A stretch of DNA of 64,000 nt from Bifidobacterium thermophilum. GTDB taxonomy: Bacteria > Actinomycetota > Actinomycetes > Actinomycetales > Bifidobacteriaceae. The translations under genes were made by a program, and so were the position numbers. The notes beneath the pieces are model-generated. The model saw only the letters and a list, made by a program, of their open reading frames with translations, had not been told where the DNA came from and did not search any database. Below are positions 8,947 through 17,670 of the stretch, piece by piece. Numbering within the stretch: the stretch's first letter is position 1; each line of letters starts with the position of its first letter. The stretch spans positions 116,964 through 180,963 of the forward strand of contig JGZV01000003.1 in NCBI GenBank assembly GCA_000741495.1, read 5' to 3'.

Positions 8947-10158
8947 TTATCTTCTGTGCAGGAATTCACGGATCTTTCGAAGAACATGATTCGGTGCGGA
9001 TTCTTTCGCTGAAGAGACAAGCCGTGCGTCATGAAGATGAGAATACGCGATATCCCGAAGTTGCGTGTAGTGGATATTGGTGAGCAGCGGAGGAGTTACC
9101 TGCTCAATATCAGTGGCGTATTTCAAATACCGTAACGTGAGATTCTTGTCAGTGTCTTGTCTGGTGGCATCCTCGGGATGCTGGAGATAATCGTAGGCGT
9201 AATCTCTCACATACCGGAATAATTCGGCGCATATCACATCACTTGCCCAAGAGCGCTGGATGATAGGCAAAGCCTCGGGTTGCATCGGGGCGGGTAGATT
9301 ATCTTTCCATTCATTCATCATGTGCTCGCCGAGCCGGTCTCTCACGTCCGCAACACGGTCGTCCCAGTCTTTGCGCGGTATGGTGTTCCGGTTAGCTGCG
9401 ACGAACTCCTGGATGAGCTGGAGTGCTTTTGCATCCCGTTGCACGAGCCGGGCGAAGGATTCGACCGTTAAGGCGCGCCCGAAGGTGTCGCCACGCCCAA
9501 GATGATACAAGTACCAAGGGGAGTCGGGCAGTGCGAGATAGGTGGTCGCATACGCGTCGATGATGAAGTTCATGTACAGGTCGTCGGAGAGAACCAGACG
9601 AGTGTCGGCGCAGGCCTTGTACGCCTGGCGCAGCAATTCTCCGCGGAATAGCCTGTGGTGAACATGCCAGTCAAACCCGTGTTCGGCAGCGAACTGGAGT
9701 TTGAGGATGTCTTGGCTGTGTAACTCCCGTGGAGTGGGGCACAAAAACCCCTCCATACCAGCGGCGGCTTTTCGTGCAGCCGCATTTTCCGGTACAACGC
9801 GCACTCCGAAGTGGATGATGTCAAATTTGCTGCCTGCAATGTACTGGCGAAGCTGATTGAATGAATTAGGTGCTATTTCATCATCCTGGTCGATGAGCAT
9901 CACGTAGTCGCCAGTGCTGGCAAGTACACCGTCCCTCCGGGATCGTAACGTGCCGAGGTTGTCGGAGTGGAGTATCAGCCGGACTCTGTGGTGTTGCGAG
10001 GATAGGGCTTGCAATGCCTCGACGGTGTTGTCGCTACTGGCATCATCAACAACAATGATTTCATCGTCGCCGGCAAGTTGCGGCAGTACGCTCTCAATGC
10101 ACTGTGTGCAGTAACGGGCACAATTGTAGACAGGAATGACAACGGAAATACTTGTCAT
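8947..10158 (-). CDS. GT2 family glycosyltransferase
   Basis: The protein has 403 residues, with AAAGGAG about 6 nt before the ATG at 10158. An N-terminal GT2 domain is clear: ISVVIPVYN, then IIVVDDASSDNT, then VMLIDQDDEIAPNSF. The C-terminal half is helical and resembles the regulatory/acceptor part that follows the GT2 domain in the 943-3960 protein (both share a GVRV/GISV-type strand and a FRYVRDYAYDYL-like stretch), so the two are probably paralogous. It is the last gene of a minus-strand group running from the LtaS-like gene at 16667. It is predicted to be cytoplasmic and to add a sugar to the surface glycan; donor unknown. Confidence 0.88.
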   Translation of the reverse strand: MTSISVVIPVYNCARYCTQCIESVLPQLAGDDEIIVVDDASSDNTVEALQALSSQHHRVRLILHSDNLGTLRSRRDGVLASTGDYVMLIDQDDEIAPNSFNQLRQYIAGSKFDIIHFGVRVVPENAAARKAAAGMEGFLCPTPRELHSQDILKLQFAAEHGFDWHVHHRLFRGELLRQAYKACADTRLVLSDDLYMNFIIDAYATTYLALPDSPWYLYHLGRGDTFGRALTVESFARLVQRDAKALQLIQEFVAANRNTIPRKDWDDRVADVRDRLGEHMMNEWKDNLPAPMQPEALPIIQRSWASDVICAELFRYVRDYAYDYLQHPEDATRQDTDKNLTLRYLKYATDIEQVTPPLLTNIHYTQLRDIAYSHLHDARLVSSAKESAPNHVLRKIREFLHRR

Positions 10159-10242
10159 GAGCTACTCCTTTTCTGTCGGTGCATGCGGCTTTCGGCTGGG
10201 CATTCACGTTCGCGACTGATGCCGGTACTGCTTGTACACATA

Positions 10243-11997
10243 CTACCTATCTGCATGTGGCGGTTGTTGTTGCACCGTCAGTAACGCGCATCCGATCGGT
10301 GCGACGCCGAGCATCGGCATAAGGTATCGCAGGCCTTCATAGGTCACCGAACCTCCGGATATCCACAAGAACGGTACCGAGACGAGCATCGGGACCAGCC
10401 AAGCGGCATACGTCCAAGACAATTCTTTCGCGCGCAGCCTGCGGACCGTTTCATACAGCTGCATGAACGGCAACCATGTGACCCAGAACGCCCGCGAAAG
10501 CCACGGCTGCATGAAGAACTGATTGCCCAGCCAGATAACGAACTGGTCGATGTCGTCATACAACCATATGCGTTGGGATTGCGGAAGACCGCAATCCCTG
10601 GTACTTGCAGTGGGAGCAGCGCGGGTGTACAGGTAATTCGACTGGAGGTTCTCATTGACTCGCGAATTCGGCAGTGCAACCCACCCCTGTTCCAGCAGGA
10701 AATACGCTCGTGCATAGGTTTTCGGATATTTGACGGCGTTTTTCGCCCATACGCGCAAGAACGGCTGGAACAATCGCGCGCGTTGCTGTGTCCAATGCGT
10801 TCCTTTGACTTGATCGACTGCCCACCACTCATAGTTCTCTGCCGCGTTCGGTTCGAGAATCCCGGTCAGGATGTCCTTTTCTGCTTTCGGTAATTCGTCG
10901 CCGTGCTCACGCAGCAGCAGCGCCGATTGCTGCAAGGGAATCGCGATTATTTCCTGTTTGCCGCCGGGAATGATATTACAGGCGGGGAACAGGACCAGGG
11001 GAAGCAGTATGAATATCACCAGCCCGCTGGCGGCGGCCGTTCCCAGCAGTTTCACACGTGCCCGGTTTCCGGCAACAACGAATGCAAGCAAGATGCACGC
11101 AAGAGCCACCGAGTAGACCCCGGTTTTCTTGGTCAGCGACACGAGGAGGGCCAAGATGATGAACAATGCGAGAGTCCGGCGGTTCTTCAGACAGACACCC
11201 TTCGTACGAGCGACTTCCATGCATTGGACCGAGAACAGCATGAATAACGGCAGGAAAACAGCATCCTTGACCATTGCCATCGAAAAAATCGGAATAAACG
11301 GGAACACACAGAAGAACAGAAACGCCCCAAGATACGCTTTCCTGCTGACTCCGGATTTGGCGAGATAACGGACGGTGTATACGAATACGGCAATTGCGAC
11401 AGCAGCGATGCATGTCGTGTACAATGCCACACCGACGGCCGGGTGCCCAATCCACGCGCCCAACTGATAGAACACCCCGAAAATAAGCGTGTCCAATACG
11501 GGATGGTGGTCAGACCATGCACCGCTGGTGATTGCATTGGGCAATCCCTTCCATTGCAATACCTGCTGGACGGTGTCATACCAGATTTCGCCGGGGAGCG
11601 CCAGCACATAGTATGGCAGCCAGCACACCGCCATCACGGCCATGGCTTTCAGTGTCTGACGCCTGTTGCCGGCGAAATCAGGGGTGATGCGTCGCAGGAG
11701 TCTTGACAGGATGCTCGAGTGATTATGGCCGCTTTCAGTCTGCTTTGAGTCGCGTCCCAGCCAATCGATGAAACGCTCGAATATCAGCGTCATCACTATA
11801 AAGAACACAGTTAGCACGATGACGTGCAGGGCACGCCTGACATCACCGCCGCCCTCATTCAGGTATGCGCAATATTCTGCCAGCACTGCAAGAACAAGAC
11901 TGCAACAGAACAGTCCGAACCGGGGCAGGCGCAATTTCCACCGTGCTGCGCTTGCTCGGGCGGTTGGAGATTCGACTACTGCTGGCATCCTCTTCAT
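10243..11997 (-). CDS. Polytopic membrane protein resembling DUF6020 (possible GT-C enzyme)
   Basis: The protein has 584 residues from the ATG at 11997; GGTGGAG lies just upstream, and a TTG one codon earlier is the alternative start. It has about ten or more hydrophobic segments and an extracytoplasmic motif, WSDHHPVLDTLIFG, near residue 175. I associate this with the DUF6020 group of Gram-positive membrane proteins. A conserved acidic/His loop after an early helix is the layout of GT-C glycosyltransferases that use polyprenyl-phosphate sugars outside the membrane, but that is an inference. It lies between the GlfT2-like gene and a GT2 gene on the same strand. Confident as a polytopic membrane protein; function unproven. 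Confidence 0.7.
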   Translation of the reverse strand: MKRMPAVVESPTARASAARWKLRLPRFGLFCCSLVLAVLAEYCAYLNEGGGDVRRALHVIVLTVFFIVMTLIFERFIDWLGRDSKQTESGHNHSSILSRLLRRITPDFAGNRRQTLKAMAVMAVCWLPYYVLALPGEIWYDTVQQVLQWKGLPNAITSGAWSDHHPVLDTLIFGVFYQLGAWIGHPAVGVALYTTCIAAVAIAVFVYTVRYLAKSGVSRKAYLGAFLFFCVFPFIPIFSMAMVKDAVFLPLFMLFSVQCMEVARTKGVCLKNRRTLALFIILALLVSLTKKTGVYSVALACILLAFVVAGNRARVKLLGTAAASGLVIFILLPLVLFPACNIIPGGKQEIIAIPLQQSALLLREHGDELPKAEKDILTGILEPNAAENYEWWAVDQVKGTHWTQQRARLFQPFLRVWAKNAVKYPKTYARAYFLLEQGWVALPNSRVNENLQSNYLYTRAAPTASTRDCGLPQSQRIWLYDDIDQFVIWLGNQFFMQPWLSRAFWVTWLPFMQLYETVRRLRAKELSWTYAAWLVPMLVSVPFLWISGGSVTYEGLRYLMPMLGVAPIGCALLTVQQQPPHADR

Positions 11998-12033
11998 CAA
12001 GGCTCCACCATATCAACTCGACACCATGAACGC

Positions 12034-12072
12034 AGCTGGGTGTGAGGATTGTGACAATGCTCACACCCAGCT
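12034..12072 (-). terminator. 13-bp hairpin after the GlfT2-like gene
   Basis: The perfect arms 12034-12046 and 12060-12072 enclose a 13-nt loop that can add a further short stem (ATTG/CAAT) around one mismatch. It lies between the stop of the GlfT2-like gene and the start of the next minus-strand gene. There is no T run after it, so it may act as an attenuator or processing site rather than a full terminator. Confidence 0.55.
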
Positions 12073-12104
12073 CTTGTCTGATTGCTTCTGACGTTCTCCT
12101 GCAA

Positions 12105-14135
12105 CTAATCCTGCGCCGGATTCTCCTTGAAAATCCGCTCCCACGTCTCGAAGCTCGTGAAACGCGGATCGCTGTATGCGGTGTGGAGCCGTTTCCAGTT
12201 GCGCCTCAATTCGCTGGAAAGATGGAGCGCTTCGTTGATGTCCCGGCGGAACAGACGGTCATCACGACGCATCCAAGTGACGGAATTACCGTCCGGTGAG
12301 GTGACCAGAGCCGAATCCACACCATTGTATGCGTTCCATGTGGATTCCATGGTCGGTACGGCAACGTCCGGAGCTGTGGACTTGCGCCCATCCCGGGGCA
12401 ACAACATCGCCTTCCCGAAGTTCACCGCGCAATCGATGGCTCGTTGGATGGATGTCGTCGGCCTGGTGCTGGGTGAAACGAACCTGCGGCGTGGCTCCGG
12501 GAACTCGTCGAAATCCGTAACCGCATGCGTATCAGGGAATGTCGAACGAAGCTTCCTGACGTTGCCCATTGCAGTTGAATATATGCCGATGATATATCGA
12601 GGGCCGCGAAGCAGATCTCGAATCGCCTGATGATGCAATCCGATACCGGAATAGACCAGGTGAAGCCCCATATTGATATCGGCCGAAAGCACATTCACCG
12701 GCATGGTCCGAGAAGGTTCCGGATTATGCCGCAACGCGAAAATCCAACGGTTGCGCTGCATGAAATACTCCTCCCATGTGCGGGAGATATCCTTGTCATG
12801 CCAGCCTTGATGCCACACCGCGACGCCGGGAAGCGACACCGTAGGATAGCCGTGTTCCTTGGCTCGGAATGCGTAATCAATGTCGTCGTACTTGATGAAC
12901 ACCGGAATCGCAAGACCGATTTCGCGAATCACCGACGTAGGAATCAGACACATCCACCAGCCGTTGTATTGCGCGTCAAAACGCTGATGGCATTCGGGGG
13001 AGTCCCGTAACGGATTCGTAGCGAAATCATGGGATCCGAAAGCATTCCGTACCGGCATCTGGCGCCCGTCGATATCCTCTCCCTGTGACCACAACACCGT
13101 ACGATTATCCAGATGCAGCATGCCGCCGCCTACCAGCAACGGCCGTTTCGCGTAATCCGCGAATTGCACGGCGCGCACAATCGCCTCGGGCTCGCTGATC
13201 GCGTCATCGTCCAGTAGAAGCACATACTCGCTGTTGCCGGCCTTGCAGGTCTCATACATGCCACGGGAGAAACCGCCAGAGCCGCCAAGATTGCCTTGCC
13301 GCTGATACGTGAGCTGGCTGCCCAAGTCTTCAGCAACCGCCTCGAAATCCGGCTGGTTGCACACCAGATCAGTGCCTTGATCAGTGCAGTAGATGGTGTC
13401 GAGGCGCTCGCGGACGGACGCTTCTCCGGCAATCGCCTTGAGCTGGTTCATGCAGTAGGGTGCGCGGTTGAAGGTGGTGATGGCAATCGACAGTGTGGTG
13501 CGGTTCTTCGCTCTGCGCTCTTCGACCGGTACTTGCCAGCCGGCATCGCTTACCGTGAGCATGGAATCGGTTGCGGCCTGGGCGTCGAACCAGAAGAATC
13601 CGCCGTCCATGAGGCCTTTCATGTCGAATATGCCGGAAACCGCCGTGGGGGTGTCGGCGTCGATGTCAATGCTGCCTGCCGGAGCAATCAGACCGCGGCC
13701 ATTCGACCTAAAGAGGTTGATGCGCCCCTTGCCCGCTGCATTGGCTACGAACCGAACCTGGCTCACCGCAGTCCACCGACGCCAGTAGGCGGCGGGGAAG
13801 GCATTGAAATACGTGCACAGGGAGGCGTGGCCGCTCTTATGAACCTGTAGGGTGTTGCGAGACACACACGTGAAGGAGTTCTCAGGGGCCGTCGCGTCCG
13901 CGGCTCCCTCGCGCAGCAGATGCAACAGGTCGCGACGATTCATATGCTTGGTGTCTACGCGAAGCTGGTTGATGCGAACATCCTGGGCTCCGGCATCGAC
14001 ATGCGGGCGCGTCCACTCGACGGCATAGAGAGGAAGAGTCAAATCAGCGTCTTTAATAGGGAAAACAACACGATTGACGGTTTCCCATGCCGATGCTGCT
14101 ATGGAATGTGCGATATGGGTATCGGACTGCTTCAT
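12105..14135 (-). CDS. glfT2: GlfT2-like galactofuranosyltransferase
   Basis: The protein has 676 residues. It resembles mycobacterial GlfT2, the bifunctional beta-(1-5)/(1-6) galactofuranosyltransferase that polymerises galactan from UDP-galactofuranose. It has an N-terminal beta-sandwich-like region to about residue 200, then a GT-A core: LSIAITTFNRAPY, the QRQGNLGGSGGFSRGM motif, the LLLDDDA metal site, IKYDDIDYAFRA, and WHQGWHDKD with the expected catalytic acidic and His residues. A helical C-terminal region follows. A TATACT hexamer ends 7 nt before the ATG with no ribosome site, suggesting a leaderless start and a separate promoter. The neighbouring LtaS-like gene suggests a glycerophosphate-decorated galactofuranan. 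The gene symbol is by similarity. Confidence 0.85.
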   Translation of the reverse strand: MKQSDTHIAHSIAASAWETVNRVVFPIKDADLTLPLYAVEWTRPHVDAGAQDVRINQLRVDTKHMNRRDLLHLLREGAADATAPENSFTCVSRNTLQVHKSGHASLCTYFNAFPAAYWRRWTAVSQVRFVANAAGKGRINLFRSNGRGLIAPAGSIDIDADTPTAVSGIFDMKGLMDGGFFWFDAQAATDSMLTVSDAGWQVPVEERRAKNRTTLSIAITTFNRAPYCMNQLKAIAGEASVRERLDTIYCTDQGTDLVCNQPDFEAVAEDLGSQLTYQRQGNLGGSGGFSRGMYETCKAGNSEYVLLLDDDAISEPEAIVRAVQFADYAKRPLLVGGGMLHLDNRTVLWSQGEDIDGRQMPVRNAFGSHDFATNPLRDSPECHQRFDAQYNGWWMCLIPTSVIREIGLAIPVFIKYDDIDYAFRAKEHGYPTVSLPGVAVWHQGWHDKDISRTWEEYFMQRNRWIFALRHNPEPSRTMPVNVLSADINMGLHLVYSGIGLHHQAIRDLLRGPRYIIGIYSTAMGNVRKLRSTFPDTHAVTDFDEFPEPRRRFVSPSTRPTTSIQRAIDCAVNFGKAMLLPRDGRKSTAPDVAVPTMESTWNAYNGVDSALVTSPDGNSVTWMRRDDRLFRRDINEALHLSSELRRNWKRLHTAYSDPRFTSFETWERIFKENPAQD

Positions 14136-14142
14136 GCCGACA

Positions 14143-14148
14143 AGTATA
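14143..14148 (-). promoter_or_regulatory. -10 element TATACT, leaderless start of the GlfT2-like gene
   Basis: TATACT on the minus strand ends 7 nt before the ATG at 14135, which would place transcription start at or next to the A of ATG. No ribosome site is present. No good -35 is visible. Confidence 0.55.
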
Positions 14149-14207
14149 CAAACCTTGGCGAATCACGGGATATGTTCGTGGGAGGTTGACCTCTGATTGC
14201 CCCAAGA

Positions 14208-16667
14208 CTACTGCAAGACGGCCATGAAGCCAGTGTTCTTCAAATACTGTTTGCCGGCGGTCAAATCGTATTGGATCAGCTGATAATCATGGAGCAGCTC
14301 TTTTTGCTGCGTTGTCAGATTCTTCGGCTGGATTCGGTTCCCGTTCGCATCCAGGAAGACAGGCTTACTGGCATCGCCGGCGGACGCAGGGACGGAAAGC
14401 GCTGGAATCGCCGCATGCATTTCGGTGAGGAACGCGAGATATGGCGATACCTTGGCATTCAGATGCTGTGCTGTTTGTGCCATGAAGTAATTCGACGATG
14501 TATATGCGCTCGATGCGTCATCCAGTTTGGTGGTCGCGGATGCCGAGGCCGCATTCGACCAGATGAAATAGTCGGTTTCGTGCAAGGTGATTTGGTTGTG
14601 TTTGTCTTCGCTGGCGGTCGAATAGATACCGGGAAGATGGTCCCCGTAGAAAATCACGGTGATTGGGCGGTTGATCTGGTTGAGCTGATTGAGAAAATCT
14701 GCAGTCGCCTGGTCGGTGCAGTTCACGCCTTTGGCATAAGTCTCGATGTTGGTCTGTTCATCATCGCTGATGTCGGACGAAGTATCTCCTGAACCCTTGA
14801 ATTGGTTGTTCTGATACCAATCGTTATAGGGAAGATGATTCTGCATGGTTACGGATTGAATGAACTGGTTGCTGCCCTCATCGGTGTTGATGTTGGCGAG
14901 AATGTCCGAATAGAACGAGGAATCCGAGGCGTACACCCCGGAGTCGATAGGGGCGAGATCGGAAAGCTCGGGTTTCCCGTCCGATGCATAGAACTTGGAG
15001 AACCCGAATTTCTTGTAGTTGGTGTCGCGCAGATACATGGTGCGGGAATATGCATGGAACGCGAGAGAACTGGACTTGCCGTTCGCTTCGTTCCAGATCT
15101 GGTTGAATGTGGGCGTCCACTTGAGTTTTGGCACCAGCTGCTGGTAGGCGATAGACAGTGATGAGTCGTAATTGGCCATGTTGAGCCCTGTCAGTGCCTG
15201 GTACTCGATATTTGCGGTACCGCCGCCGTATCCGGGGGGAGAGCATGAGCCTGATGTGGTCGCCGACTTGATGGTCCTGATTTGCGGCATTGGGTCTTCA
15301 GTGAATGACACGCCCGGCACGCGGGTGGGGTCGGAGAACGATTCAGACAGCACCATAATCACCGTGTTATCGGTGAGGTTCGCGGTGCGCGTCTGGTTGA
15401 TGATTTCTGCTTCGCCCGCGTATTTCTTGGCGAGAGCTTCCATGCTTTGCTTGCTGTACCCGTTCGGCTTACTCATGATCTTGACGTGCGCGAGCCGCAG
15501 GAAGTTCATGGTAGGGCCGTTCGCTGCTGCATCACCCATCGCATTCCACAGCTGTGGAGCGTCGGACAGCCCGGTCGCGAAATTCTTCGCCCAGGACCCC
15601 TCGACAGGCAGCCCCCACGTAAACGACACGCACAACACCACGCTGAGCACCGCCGCGACCCACCTGCATACCATGGCGGTGATGTTCTTGGCGCCGGCGA
15701 ATTCCGGACGCTTCCATGTGTACGGGATCAGCCCGCGGCGCCGGTCGAGGAACTGCAGCGCCACGCACACCACAATCAGCCAAATCACCCCGGTGACGGC
15801 GGAGTTGATGAGGATCATGTCTTTCTTCGTGGTGAATGACATGATGCTGTCGCCGTTGCCGCCGGTGATGAACTGCAGGTCGGCCGGGATGATCGGCTCG
15901 TTGCGCAGCTCCACCTTGATCTTGTCGGCGATGGCGAACACGGTCATCAGCGTGCCGAAGACCGCGGTCGCCACCCAGAACCGGTTGATCACAAGAATAA
16001 TCGTGAGATAGAGCACGCCCAGCACAATGAAGTTCAGCCATGCCTGGTAACTCTGGTGCAGCCAGATCTGGCTGACGAAACTCGTAAGCTGCCCGGCGAC
16101 GGAGTTCAGCGCCTTAGTCTGGTCGTCAACGACCTGCCCTTTGGCATACGTCGGCTCGCTGTACACGCTCCATTGCAAGCCGAGCACACTCGATGCAGTC
16201 ACCACGATGAACACGATGGTGTAGAAGGCGAAGGAGAACCGCATCCGCTTGTCCCAGATGCGTGTTTTGAAGAACGCCCACCCGGCTGCGCATGCTGTGA
16301 ATCCGCGGGTTGCGCTCAAACGTTGCCATTGTTGCGCAATCCAAGCGTTGATAGGGGAGAAGATACGCGACCACCATGCGCGGATGCTGGTGATTGCCGC
16401 AGTTGCAGTGGTTTGGAATCGTGATGCGGTGTGCTTGGCATGCCCATTGGAAGAGTCGGCGTCTTCCGAGGCCGCGACTGTGTTGTCGGGTCTCTCGGCG
16501 GGGGAATGGTCTACCGGTTCGGCTTGGTCGGAAACCTCACGGGGGGGGGGTGTTTGAATAGCGGTATTGCCGGCGTTGCCCTGCTGGGTACCGGTGAGTT
16601 CTGGTTCCGGCTGTGGCTGGTGATTCTGCTCGTTTGTGGACTGTTCGAGATCAGATGATTCAGCCAT
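14208..16667 (-). CDS. LtaS-like phosphoglycerol transferase with C10 homopolymer
   Basis: The protein has 819 residues from the ATG at 16667, with AGGAG 8 nt upstream; a GTG two codons earlier is too close to that site. A low-complexity cytoplasmic N-terminus (about 100 residues) is followed by about five membrane helices (100-330) and an extracellular alkaline-phosphatase/sulfatase-fold domain from about residue 430. That domain contains MVLSESFSDPTR, the nucleophile region GYGGGTANIEYQ (Thr) and the metal site FYGDHLPG. LtaS/MdoB enzymes transfer glycerol-1-phosphate from phosphatidylglycerol to a glycan outside the cell. A run of ten G on the plus strand (C10 in the coding strand, 16541-16550, codons 40-43) encodes PPP and could switch the gene by slippage. 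As printed the frame is intact (ON). Confidence 0.88.
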   Translation of the reverse strand: MAESSDLEQSTNEQNHQPQPEPELTGTQQGNAGNTAIQTPPPREVSDQAEPVDHSPAERPDNTVAASEDADSSNGHAKHTASRFQTTATAAITSIRAWWSRIFSPINAWIAQQWQRLSATRGFTACAAGWAFFKTRIWDKRMRFSFAFYTIVFIVVTASSVLGLQWSVYSEPTYAKGQVVDDQTKALNSVAGQLTSFVSQIWLHQSYQAWLNFIVLGVLYLTIILVINRFWVATAVFGTLMTVFAIADKIKVELRNEPIIPADLQFITGGNGDSIMSFTTKKDMILINSAVTGVIWLIVVCVALQFLDRRRGLIPYTWKRPEFAGAKNITAMVCRWVAAVLSVVLCVSFTWGLPVEGSWAKNFATGLSDAPQLWNAMGDAAANGPTMNFLRLAHVKIMSKPNGYSKQSMEALAKKYAGEAEIINQTRTANLTDNTVIMVLSESFSDPTRVPGVSFTEDPMPQIRTIKSATTSGSCSPPGYGGGTANIEYQALTGLNMANYDSSLSIAYQQLVPKLKWTPTFNQIWNEANGKSSSLAFHAYSRTMYLRDTNYKKFGFSKFYASDGKPELSDLAPIDSGVYASDSSFYSDILANINTDEGSNQFIQSVTMQNHLPYNDWYQNNQFKGSGDTSSDISDDEQTNIETYAKGVNCTDQATADFLNQLNQINRPITVIFYGDHLPGIYSTASEDKHNQITLHETDYFIWSNAASASATTKLDDASSAYTSSNYFMAQTAQHLNAKVSPYLAFLTEMHAAIPALSVPASAGDASKPVFLDANGNRIQPKNLTTQQKELLHDYQLIQYDLTAGKQYLKNTGFMAVLQ
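16541..16550 (-). repeat. C10 homopolymer inside the LtaS-like gene
   Basis: Ten consecutive G on the plus strand, read as CCC CCC CCC C in the coding frame (Pro-Pro-Pro then Arg). It lies in the disordered N-terminus before any membrane helix. A one-base gain or loss would truncate the protein before its membrane and catalytic domains. No other run of this length is obvious in the window. Confidence 0.9.
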
Positions 16668-16783
16668 GCGCACTACTCCTGTTGCCGGTCACCGTGTGAT
16701 ACGCACGATATCGTACCGGTCGGGTCTTGACAACGTTTGCTACGCGTGGGTGATGGGAAAATAAACTGGAAACAGGCGGTGAA

Positions 16784-16839
16784 CAGCACGGTCGCTGTGG
16801 GAAATCTCAACGGCGAGATTCCCCACAGCGACCGTGCTG
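16784..16839 (-). terminator. 25-bp inverted repeat upstream of the LtaS-like gene
   Basis: The arms 16784-16808 and 16815-16839 pair over 25 bp with one A/C mismatch and a 6-nt loop. It lies after the stop of the small gene at 16932 and before the start of the LtaS-like gene, both on the minus strand. It probably ends transcription of the small gene. It lacks a T run, so it could instead be an attenuator in the LtaS-like leader. Confidence 0.6.
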
Positions 16840-16931
16840 GATTGCGGCCGGCAGGGTATTGTTGCTGGCCGGGGCGTCCATATTGGGTTGTCCGAATGGA
16901 CTGTTGTGTCCCTGATGCCGCGGGGTTGCGG

Positions 16932-17372
16932 TTACTTCACCGCTGTGGTTTCCTTCTTGCGTCCGCGGCGCTTCATGACTCCGGAAGTAGAGTCGCTCAG
17001 GTCGAAGACCACGACTTTGTCTTCGCCGGCCTTCGTGCCCGGGACCTTGTGATAGGCGACGTGGTCGTCGTCGACATCCTCGAAGGTGTAGTAGCGGGCG
17101 ACTGTATCAACAACCGATGAGTCGCGGACGCTGGCGGACAGAACGTTCTTCTTTCCAGGCTTGCAGAACTTCACCGCGTTGCGGTCGTGTCCGGTGCACG
17201 GTTCGACGGCGAGCTGCTTGGTGTCGGGGTTGACGAAAATCTTGACGAATTCCGGATAATTCAGATAGATGATGGTGGCTTTATTGAATCGTACGATCGT
17301 CTTGGTGACGGTCATGACAAGCTGGCCTGTTGCCTTGTCGATGTTAATCTCTTTGAATCCTTGTAATGGCAT
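16932..17372 (-). CDS. Conserved small protein of unknown function
   Basis: The protein has 146 residues from the ATG at 17372, with AAGGAGC 9 nt upstream. I do not recognise the family. There is no signal peptide and no membrane segment. The N-terminal half alternates hydrophobic and polar residues, suggesting beta-strands (TKTIVRFNKATIIYLN). The C-terminus is very basic (MKRRGRKKETT) and could bind nucleic acid or membrane. It has its own good promoter, is followed by a strong hairpin, and stands between the polymer-synthesis genes and the BY-kinase gene, so it is a monocistronic unit of unclear role. Confidence 0.7.
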   Translation of the reverse strand: MPLQGFKEINIDKATGQLVMTVTKTIVRFNKATIIYLNYPEFVKIFVNPDTKQLAVEPCTGHDRNAVKFCKPGKKNVLSASVRDSSVVDTVARYYTFEDVDDDHVAYHKVPGTKAGEDKVVVFDLSDSTSGVMKRRGRKKETTAVK

Positions 17373-17397
17373 GGATGTAGTGCTCCTTGTAATCAGT

Positions 17398-17416
17398 GAT
17401 GCGGCATCATCGCATC
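17398..17416. promoter_or_regulatory. Candidate operator GATGCG-N7-CGCATC
   Basis: Inverted 6-bp arms 17398-17403 and 17411-17416 lie just downstream of the -10 box of the promoter at 17422-17450, covering the expected start of transcription. This is the position of a repressor site. The binding protein is unknown. Confidence 0.4.
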
Positions 17417-17421
17417 TCATT

Positions 17422-17450
17422 CGTATATGATACTAAATCCTATAAGTCAA
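17422..17450 (-). promoter_or_regulatory. Sigma70-type promoter of the small unknown gene
   Basis: On the minus strand, TTGACT (17445-17450) and TATACG (17422-17427) are separated by exactly 17 bp, about 50 nt upstream of the ATG at 17372. This is the best -35/-10 pair I see in the window. Confidence 0.65.
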
Positions 17451-17670
17451 GATAGTTATTTGTCGAAAATCTTCTTGAAAAGACCTGAGCTGTAATCGGA
17501 TTGCGTATCCTGTCGAATGGTCGTACGCCGCACAAGAACGGAACCCAACAGATACGTGAAAACATGGTGGATTCGTGGACGTGAAGCGAATGCCACATCT
17601 CGAATTCGGTGACCGGTGGTAGTATTGAAGAGTTTTGCAATAGGAGATTTCCGAAAGGATTGGGGAACCA

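Noticed and set aside
13296..13850. Plus-strand frame opposite the GlfT2-like gene
   Set aside because: The minus strand carries all GlfT2 motifs in this interval.
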